Of a DNA stretch of 10,847 nt, positions 6,026-10,847 are shown one piece after another. A model generated the notes under the pieces. That model had not been told where the DNA came from, searched no databases, and saw nothing but the letters and a program-made list of their open reading frames with translations. The DNA is from Actinobacteria bacterium UBA5976. Lineage in GTDB: Bacteria > Actinomycetota > Actinomycetes > S36-B12 > UBA5976. Made by a program: the position numbers and the translations under genes. Where the stretch lies: assembly GCA_002430405.1 (NCBI GenBank), contig DJBM01000124.1:1-10847 (forward strand), written 5' to 3'. Each line of letters starts with the position of its first letter. The stretch's first letter is position 1.

Positions 6026-8074
6026 GTGAATGAATTCATCTGGTCTGAGTTGGACGATCAAGCCGTAGTTTCTGCTCGCGTGCTAGCTATGGACAGCGTG
6101 CAAAAAGTTGGGAACGGACATCCAGGAACTGCCATGAGCTTGGCTCCGATGGCATATCTACTTTTCCAAAAATGGCTTCGGCACGACCCAACGGATCCCA
6201 AGTGGCAAGGTCGGGATCGTTTCGTACTTTCCAACGGCCACAGCAGTATCACGCTTTACATTCAATTGTTTTTAAGCGGCTACGCCATGGAACTTGATGA
6301 CTTGAAGTCCTTTCGCACCTGGGAAAGTTCCACTCCTGGCCATCCAGAATTTGGACATACCCAAGGCGTTGAAGCAACTACCGGACCACTTGGCACCGGA
6401 CTTGCAACGGCTGTTGGAATGGCAATGGATGCTCGTTATGTTAGAAATTTACTTGATCCAAATGCACCTGCCGGCACAAGTGTTTTTGACCATCGGATTT
6501 GGGTAATCGCAGGTGATGGCTGCCTCCAAGAAGGCGTTACCTCGGAAGCATCATCGCTAGCCGGTCACCAGCAACTTGGAAACTTGTTCGTACTTTATGA
6601 CGATAATCACATCAGTATCGAAGGTGACACCCAGGTTTCTTTTACCGAAGATGTGCTGGCACGTTACCGCGCATACGGTTGGAACGTATTGCATGTTGAC
6701 ATGCAAAGCAATGGAAGTATCGATGTAACTGGTTTGGATCAAGCAATCAGCGAAGCTGCTAGTAAGAGTGATAAGCCGACGCTTATCCGCGTTCGAAACA
6801 TCATTGGCTGGCCAGCGCCAAACTTGCAGAACACTGGAAAAATTCATGGCTCTGCTTTAGGGGAAGCGGAAGTTGCTGCCACAAAAGAAATTCTTGGCGT
6901 GGATGCTACGCAGACATTTCAAATTTCTGAAGCCTTACTATCTCATACTCGAAAAGTCACACAACGTGGTGTTGCAATTCATGACAATTGGAATAAGTCG
7001 CTAGAGAATTGGTCAACTGCGAATCCAACTGCAGCGCTCCTTTATCAACGTCTCTTAGCGCGTGAGTTACCAATTGATTGGCACGCAAGTATTCCTAGAT
7101 TTGAACCAGGTACATCAGTAGCAACGCGAAAAGCCTCAGGCGACACAATTAATGCGATAGCTGGGGTGCTTCCTGAACTTTGGGGTGGCTCAGCTGACTT
7201 AGCAGATAGCAACTTAACTTCAATAGAGCATGGGAACTCATTTCTTCCTGGCAATAGTGAAATGCCAAACGCCAATCCTGGTGGCCGAATAATTCATTAC
7301 GGAATTCGTGAATTTGCAATGGCGTGCGCCATGAATGGTATGGCTTTGGGCGGAATAACCCGACCGTTTGCGGGAACCTTCTTGGTCTTTAGTGATTTCA
7401 TGCGCGGAGCAGTGCGCTTATCTGCGCTGATGAATATTCCAGCGACCTACGTCTGGACTCATGACTCCATCGGACTTGGCGAAGATGGGCCCACGCATCA
7501 ACCAGTTGAACACCTCTGGGCATTACGTGCTATTCCAAATTTGCATGTGATCAGGCCCGCTGATGCAAACGAAACGGCAACGGCTTGGCGCCTAATTTTG
7601 GAAGCAAATCACCCAGCAGGCATTTGCCTTTCCCGGCAAAACTTGCCAGTGATAGCCAGTGCTGCCACAAGCGATGTTTCCAAAGTAGGTAAAGGCGCAT
7701 ACGTGATCTCGGAAAGTTCGGGCGAAATAGCGGTAATTTTGATCGCCACCGGTTCCGAAGTGTCATTGGCGCTTGCCGCGCAAACGACATTGGAGCGCAG
7801 TGGAGTATCGACTCGAGTTGTGTCGGCACCTTGTTTGGAATGGTTTGACAATCAAAGTGCTGATTACCGCGAATCTGTCCTGCCCAGTGAGGTAACTGCT
7901 CGGGTTTCGGTAGAGGCAGGGATTTCGCAGGGCTGGTGGAAATACGTAGGCACTGCAGGAAGGTGCATCAGTTTAGAACATTTTGGAGCATCTGCTGGAG
8001 CAGAAAAACTCTACGAAGAGTTTGGAATTACTAGCGAAGCAATCGTTGCCGCAGCGCAAGAGATTCTTAACTAG
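6026..8074 (+). CDS. tkt: Transketolase
   Basis: Transketolase moves two-carbon ketol units between sugar phosphates in the non-oxidative pentose phosphate pathway, using thiamine diphosphate and a divalent metal. At 682 aa it is full length. The N-terminal cofactor domain has GNGHPGTAMSLAP (H32), SNGHSS (H72), TTGPLGTGLA (119-127), and the thiamine diphosphate motif GDGCLQEG (163-170) ending at N194 in DDNHISIEG. H274 (KIHGSALG) is a further active-site histidine. The pyrimidine-binding domain has GGSADLADSNLT (387-398), the catalytic glutamate E429 in YGIREFAMA, and THDSIGLGEDGPTHQPVEHL (478-497). A C-terminal transketolase domain follows. The GTG start at 6026 has no ribosome site and is probably leaderless. 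The usual partners tal, zwf, opcA and pgl are not adjacent. The stop shares a CTAG with the rbpA stop on the other strand. Confidence 0.98.
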   Translation: MNEFIWSELDDQAVVSARVLAMDSVQKVGNGHPGTAMSLAPMAYLLFQKWLRHDPTDPKWQGRDRFVLSNGHSSITLYIQLFLSGYAMELDDLKSFRTWESSTPGHPEFGHTQGVEATTGPLGTGLATAVGMAMDARYVRNLLDPNAPAGTSVFDHRIWVIAGDGCLQEGVTSEASSLAGHQQLGNLFVLYDDNHISIEGDTQVSFTEDVLARYRAYGWNVLHVDMQSNGSIDVTGLDQAISEAASKSDKPTLIRVRNIIGWPAPNLQNTGKIHGSALGEAEVAATKEILGVDATQTFQISEALLSHTRKVTQRGVAIHDNWNKSLENWSTANPTAALLYQRLLARELPIDWHASIPRFEPGTSVATRKASGDTINAIAGVLPELWGGSADLADSNLTSIEHGNSFLPGNSEMPNANPGGRIIHYGIREFAMACAMNGMALGGITRPFAGTFLVFSDFMRGAVRLSALMNIPATYVWTHDSIGLGEDGPTHQPVEHLWALRAIPNLHVIRPADANETATAWRLILEANHPAGICLSRQNLPVIASAATSDVSKVGKGAYVISESSGEIAVILIATGSEVSLALAAQTTLERSGVSTRVVSAPCLEWFDNQSADYRESVLPSEVTARVSVEAGISQGWWKYVGTAGRCISLEHFGASAGAEKLYEEFGITSEAIVAAAQEILN

Positions 8075-8409
8075 ATTTTTTTACCGCGCAAATTGGCAAG
8101 TGCCTCATCAAGTATGCCTTTGCCATCTTTATCGTTGCGGCGTTCTTTTACATAAGCCAAGTGAGTCTTATAAGGTTCAGTTTTTGCAAGCACAGGTGGA
8201 TTTTCTTTATCTGTTCCTGCCGGAAGGCCACACTTTGGACAATCCCACTCAGTTGGCAGATCAGCATCATGCGCAAAACTCGGTGTGGTCTCATGACCTG
8301 CGGCGCAGTAAAACGGTAAGTAGATCCGGGGAGCTGCTTCCCCACGAACGGCTTCTCCCATTGGGCCCGCTCCAACACGACTTCCGCGAATTGCACTACC
8401 ACTAGCCAT
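8071..8409 (-). CDS. rbpA: RNA polymerase-binding protein RbpA
   Basis: RbpA is an actinobacteria-specific protein that binds RNA polymerase and the principal sigma factor and stimulates open-complex formation. At 112 aa it is standard length. The N-terminal tail has RGSRVGAG (8-15). The central RbpA core domain carries a zinc-type set C35-X3-H39 (FYCAAGHE) and C57-X2-C60 (DCPKCG), as in Streptomyces RbpA and unlike M. tuberculosis RbpA, which lacks most of these cysteines. A basic linker (KTHLAYVKERRNDKDG, 81-96) and a C-terminal helix (GILDEALANLRGKK) fit the sigma-interacting part. A strong AGGAG ribosome site stands 6 nt before the ATG, and the gene lies 18 bp after secG, so it should be the last gene of the gap-pgk-tpiA-secG operon. 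It converges on tkt with a 4-bp overlap. Confidence 0.95.
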   Translation of the reverse strand: MASGSAIRGSRVGAGPMGEAVRGEAAPRIYLPFYCAAGHETTPSFAHDADLPTEWDCPKCGLPAGTDKENPPVLAKTEPYKTHLAYVKERRNDKDGKGILDEALANLRGKKI

Positions 8410-8427
8410 GTTTTGCTCCTAAATTAC

Positions 8428-8661
8428 TTACACTGATTTTAATAGAAGACCTAAACCAATGATTGCGGCAGTCCAGATCAGGGCTAGCGCAATTGTGATT
8501 CGATCTAAGTTTCTTTCGGCAACAGAAGAGCCACCTAGCGATGAACTCATGCCGCCGCCAAATAGATCTGATAACCCGCCACCTTTACCTTTATGGAGTA
8601 AAACTAAAGCGATGAGCAACAAACTAGTTATTGCTAGTAACACCTGAAAAGCTGCAATCAT
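8428..8661 (-). CDS. secG: Protein translocase subunit SecG
   Basis: SecG is the small accessory subunit of the SecYEG translocon in the cytoplasmic membrane. The 77-aa protein has two membrane segments (about residues 4-22, FQVLLAITSLLLIALVLLH, and 53-74, DRITIALALIWTAAIIGLGL). Between them is the characteristic Gly/Ser-rich loop HKGKGGGLSDLFGGGMSSSLGGSS (about 23-46), which is diagnostic of the family. An AAGGTG ribosome site lies just before the ATG at 8661. The gene is 33 bp downstream of tpiA and 18 bp upstream of rbpA on the same strand. SecG next to tpiA is a widespread arrangement. Confidence 0.96.
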   Translation of the reverse strand: MIAAFQVLLAITSLLLIALVLLHKGKGGGLSDLFGGGMSSSLGGSSVAERNLDRITIALALIWTAAIIGLGLLLKSV

Positions 8662-8694
8662 GATTCACCTTCTAGCATGTGGGATAACACCATT

Positions 8695-9468
8695 CTACGG
8701 GTGCATTCGATAGCGACAAACCGAGACGAATTCGTCTGGATCTAACGAGGCGCCACCTACTAATCCACCGTCAATGTCTGCCTCTTTCATAAGGGCGGCG
8801 ACATTTTCCGCCTTCATCGAGCCACCATAAAGTACCCGGACTTGATCTGCAGCCGAGCCATGTGTCTCACGTATCCGGTTTCGGATCGCCCCGCAGACTT
8901 CTTGCGCATCACTAGGCGTTGCAACTTCCCCAGTGCCAATTGCCCAAATAGGTTCGTAGGCAATTACCAAATTTGCAACATCAGAGGATGCTACCCCTGC
9001 CAAGGCTGCATCAAGTTGGGCCAAGGTAAAAGCTACTTGCTCGCCTGCTTTTCTTGTTTCCAAACCTTCGCCCACACACAAAATAGGCGTTAAGCCATTG
9101 CGCAGTGCGGCCTGAACTTTTGAATTTACTTTCTGGTCGTCCTCAGCATTATTCGCGCGACGCTCAGAATGACCCACAATTACGAAGGTGCAGCCAAGTT
9201 TGGCCAACATTGCCCCGCTGACCTCACCGGTGAATGCGCCCTTGTCTGCCACTGCCAAATCTTGCGCACCATACTTAAGGGCGATCTTGTCGCCATCCAC
9301 CAAAGTTTGCACAGAACGGATATCAGTGAAAGGTGGGATGACTGCGATCTCAAGTGCTGCAAAATCATCTGCCGTAAATGTGTAAGCAAATTTTTGCACC
9401 AATGCGATGGCCTCAATGTGATTTAAATTCATTTTCCAGTTGCCAGCCATTAACGGGGTGCGCGCCAT
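8695..9468 (-). CDS. tpiA: Triosephosphate isomerase
   Basis: TpiA interconverts dihydroxyacetone phosphate and glyceraldehyde 3-phosphate in glycolysis. At 257 aa it is a normal-length TIM barrel. All catalytic elements are present: N10 and K12 (GNWKMN), H100 (VIVGHSERR), and E172 (AYEPIWAIGTG, with the flexible loop 6 at 174-181). The C-terminal phosphate-binding segments are LYGGSMKAEN (213-222) and DGGLVGGASL (233-242). The ATG at 9468 follows the pgk stop with no gap (TAAATG). A strong GGAGGA ribosome site lies inside the pgk end, 7 nt upstream (plus positions 9476-9481). The gene is third in the gap-pgk-tpiA-secG-rbpA operon. Confidence 0.98.
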   Translation of the reverse strand: MARTPLMAGNWKMNLNHIEAIALVQKFAYTFTADDFAALEIAVIPPFTDIRSVQTLVDGDKIALKYGAQDLAVADKGAFTGEVSGAMLAKLGCTFVIVGHSERRANNAEDDQKVNSKVQAALRNGLTPILCVGEGLETRKAGEQVAFTLAQLDAALAGVASSDVANLVIAYEPIWAIGTGEVATPSDAQEVCGAIRNRIRETHGSAADQVRVLYGGSMKAENVAALMKEADIDGGLVGGASLDPDEFVSVCRYRMHP

Positions 9469-10665
9469 TTAGTTGTCCTCCAGGACTGTAATACCCGGCA
9501 ATTCTTTGCCTTCGAGAAATTCTAAGCTAGCGCCACCGCCAGTAGATACGTGTGAAAATTGCGAATCTGCAATTCCGAATAATCGAATAGCTGCTGCTGA
9601 ATCGCCGCCGCCCACCACAGTCATTGCGTCAATCTTGGTGATAGCCAAAGCTAATGACTTGGTGCCAGATTCAAACGCTGGCATTTCAAAAACTCCCATA
9701 GGTCCATTCCAGATAATAGTTTTTGCATCTGAAATCTTTGCCACAAACTTCGTTATGGATTGCGGGCCAATGTCCAAACCCATCCAGCCATCTGGAATTT
9801 GATCGACTGAAACAGTTTCTGTTTTTGCATCAGCCGCAAATTTATCCGCCACTACAACATCAATTGGTAAGACAATGTCGACGCCATTTTTTTCTGCTGT
9901 TACTAAAATCGCCTTTACGTTATCAATTTGCTCGACTTCAAGAAGAGAATTTCCCACTGACTTACCCTGCGCGGCTAAGAACGTGAAACACATGCCACCG
10001 CCCACGATCAATTTATCTACACTTTGAACTAGATTTTCGATTACTTTAAGTTTGTCACTAACTTTTGAGCCGCCCAAGATCACAACGTATGGTCGCTCTG
10101 GGCTATTCAAGACTTTATTAAAGACCGTAACTTCGCCATGCACTAGTAATCCAGCAGCACTTGGTAATGCCTCTGCTAGTTCGGTAACGCTAGCCTGCGA
10201 GCGATGTACAACTCCAAATCCATCGCTGACAAACAAATCACCCATGCCTGCCCAAGCCTTTGCCAACTCAGTGCGTTCACTCTTTGTCTTGCTGGTTTCA
10301 CGAGGATCAAATCTCACATTTTCCAACATCGCAATGTCGCCATTAGCCAATTTAGCAATGGTCGCTTTGGCGCTTGCTCCGCACACATCGCTTGCTAATT
10401 CGATTTCACACCCAAGTATTTCGCTTAAGCGAACTGCCGCTGGAGCTAACGAAAATTTTGCTTCAGGTACGCCTTGTGGTCTTCCAAGATGTGCCAATAG
10501 AACTACCCGAGCGCCGCGATTTCTCAGGTTTTCAATTGTTGGGAGACTCGCTCTGATGCGCCCGTCGTCAGTTATCTGACCTTGTTCGAGTGGAACATTG
10601 AAGTCAGCTCGAACAAAAACAATTTTGCCAGCAACTTCTAGATCTTCAACCCCACGAATCTGCAT
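9469..10665 (-). CDS. pgk: Phosphoglycerate kinase
   Basis: Pgk transfers the acyl phosphate of 1,3-bisphosphoglycerate to ADP, the first ATP-forming step of lower glycolysis. The 398-aa protein has both lobes. The N-terminal substrate lobe shows VRADFNVPL (18-26), AHLGRPQG (58-65), LENVRFDPRE (114-123) and SDGFGVVHRSQAS (147-159). The nucleotide lobe shows ILGGSKVSDKL (196-206), a GGGMCFTFL segment, IWNGPMGVFE, VGGGDSAAA and the C-terminal STGGGASLEFLEGKELPG. The ATG at 10665 is 3 bp after the gap stop, and no clear Shine-Dalgarno sequence precedes it, so translation probably depends on ribosomes finishing gap. The stop codon directly abuts the tpiA start. Confidence 0.98.
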   Translation of the reverse strand: MQIRGVEDLEVAGKIVFVRADFNVPLEQGQITDDGRIRASLPTIENLRNRGARVVLLAHLGRPQGVPEAKFSLAPAAVRLSEILGCEIELASDVCGASAKATIAKLANGDIAMLENVRFDPRETSKTKSERTELAKAWAGMGDLFVSDGFGVVHRSQASVTELAEALPSAAGLLVHGEVTVFNKVLNSPERPYVVILGGSKVSDKLKVIENLVQSVDKLIVGGGMCFTFLAAQGKSVGNSLLEVEQIDNVKAILVTAEKNGVDIVLPIDVVVADKFAADAKTETVSVDQIPDGWMGLDIGPQSITKFVAKISDAKTIIWNGPMGVFEMPAFESGTKSLALAITKIDAMTVVGGGDSAAAIRLFGIADSQFSHVSTGGGASLEFLEGKELPGITVLEDN

Positions 10666-10668
10666 GCT

Positions 10669-10847
10669 TTAAAGTTTTGAGCCAACGAATTTTGTAATGT
10701 CAACGAGGCGATTTGAATAACCCCACTCATTGTCATACCAACCAACGACCTTCACGGTATTGCCCATAGCAATCGTGAGAGATGCGTCAAAAATACAGGA
10801 AGCTGGATCCGTAACTATGTCGGAGGAAACAATTGGATCTTCGGTGT
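10669..10847 (-). CDS. gap: Glyceraldehyde-3-phosphate dehydrogenase (partial, C-terminal 58 residues)
   Basis: Only the C-terminus is in the window. Translated on the minus strand it begins TEDPIVSSDIVTDPASCIFD, continues through VKVVGWYDNEWGYSNRLVD, and ends ITKFVGSKL followed by TAA at 10671-10669. The WYDNEWGYSNR segment is the hallmark C-terminal motif of phosphorylating GAPDH; Asn and Tyr in it help bind NAD and support the dimer interface. The active-site cysteine would lie outside the window. GAPDH makes 1,3-bisphosphoglycerate, the substrate of Pgk, which starts 3 bp downstream. This is the first gene of the operon that can be seen here; its promoter lies beyond the right edge. Confidence 0.97.
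   Translation of the reverse strand, partial: TEDPIVSSDIVTDPASCIFDASLTIAMGNTVKVVGWYDNEWGYSNRLVDITKFVGSKL

Noticed and set aside
8045..8083. Possible intrinsic terminator at the end of tkt (a run of seven T after CTAGA).
   Set aside because: The only hairpin I see before it is AAGA-GAT-TCTT, too short and AT-rich to call a terminator.
7983..8405. 140-residue plus-strand frame spanning the end of tkt and most of rbpA.
   Set aside because: It covers two genes in other frames; RbpA motifs and its strong ribosome site clearly favour the minus strand.
10052..10579. 175-residue open frame on the plus strand opposite pgk.
   Set aside because: It is a shadow of the conserved pgk coding frame, with low-complexity composition and no family features.
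1..10847. Defence, CRISPR, prophage or novel multi-gene system.
   Set aside because: Every substantial coding region belongs to a known housekeeping family and no unexplained gene-sized stretch remains.

Overview
The window looks like a chromosomal core-metabolism region of a streamlined, low-GC actinobacterium. The gene order (suf operon, ctaA, ctaB, tkt, then gap-pgk-tpiA-secG) matches the order I know from Streptomyces and Mycobacterium. RbpA and a sufR-sufB-sufD-Rieske-sufC operon are actinobacterial hallmarks. GC content (by eye roughly mid-to-upper 40s), tiny intergenic gaps and overlapping genes point to a small planktonic form, such as the freshwater acI/Nanopelagicales group. That placement is inference, not proof.

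Layout. Positions 1-4003 (minus strand) hold a sufR-sufB-sufD-Rieske ferredoxin-sufC operon for Fe-S cluster assembly; sufC runs off the left edge. Its repressor gene comes first, and the cysteines that should bind the sensing cluster are visible. Positions 4004-4105 are a divergent control region with inverted repeats, including a match to the SufR operator form known from cyanobacteria. ctaA (4106-5044, plus) and ctaB (5037-5966, minus) converge and overlap; together they turn protoheme into heme A for the cytochrome aa3 oxidase. A 59-bp divergent promoter region separates ctaB from tkt (6026-8074, plus), the transketolase of the pentose phosphate pathway. tkt converges on a minus-strand operon, transcribed as gap-pgk-tpiA-secG-rbpA (10847 down to 8071): lower glycolysis, a translocon subunit and an RNA polymerase-binding activator. 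gap is cut by the right edge.

All thirteen genes can be assigned to known families. I see no mobile element, CRISPR array, tRNA or rRNA, and no intergenic stretch longer than about 100 bp. No undescribed multi-gene system is evident. The most interesting signals are small: a putative SufR operator lying on a possible leaderless promoter, the same -10-like hexamer spaced exactly 6 nt from three start codons, the absence of the usual tal-zwf-opcA-pgl block between tkt and the glycolytic operon, and a CtaA whose usual TM2 heme-ligand histidine appears to be Asn.
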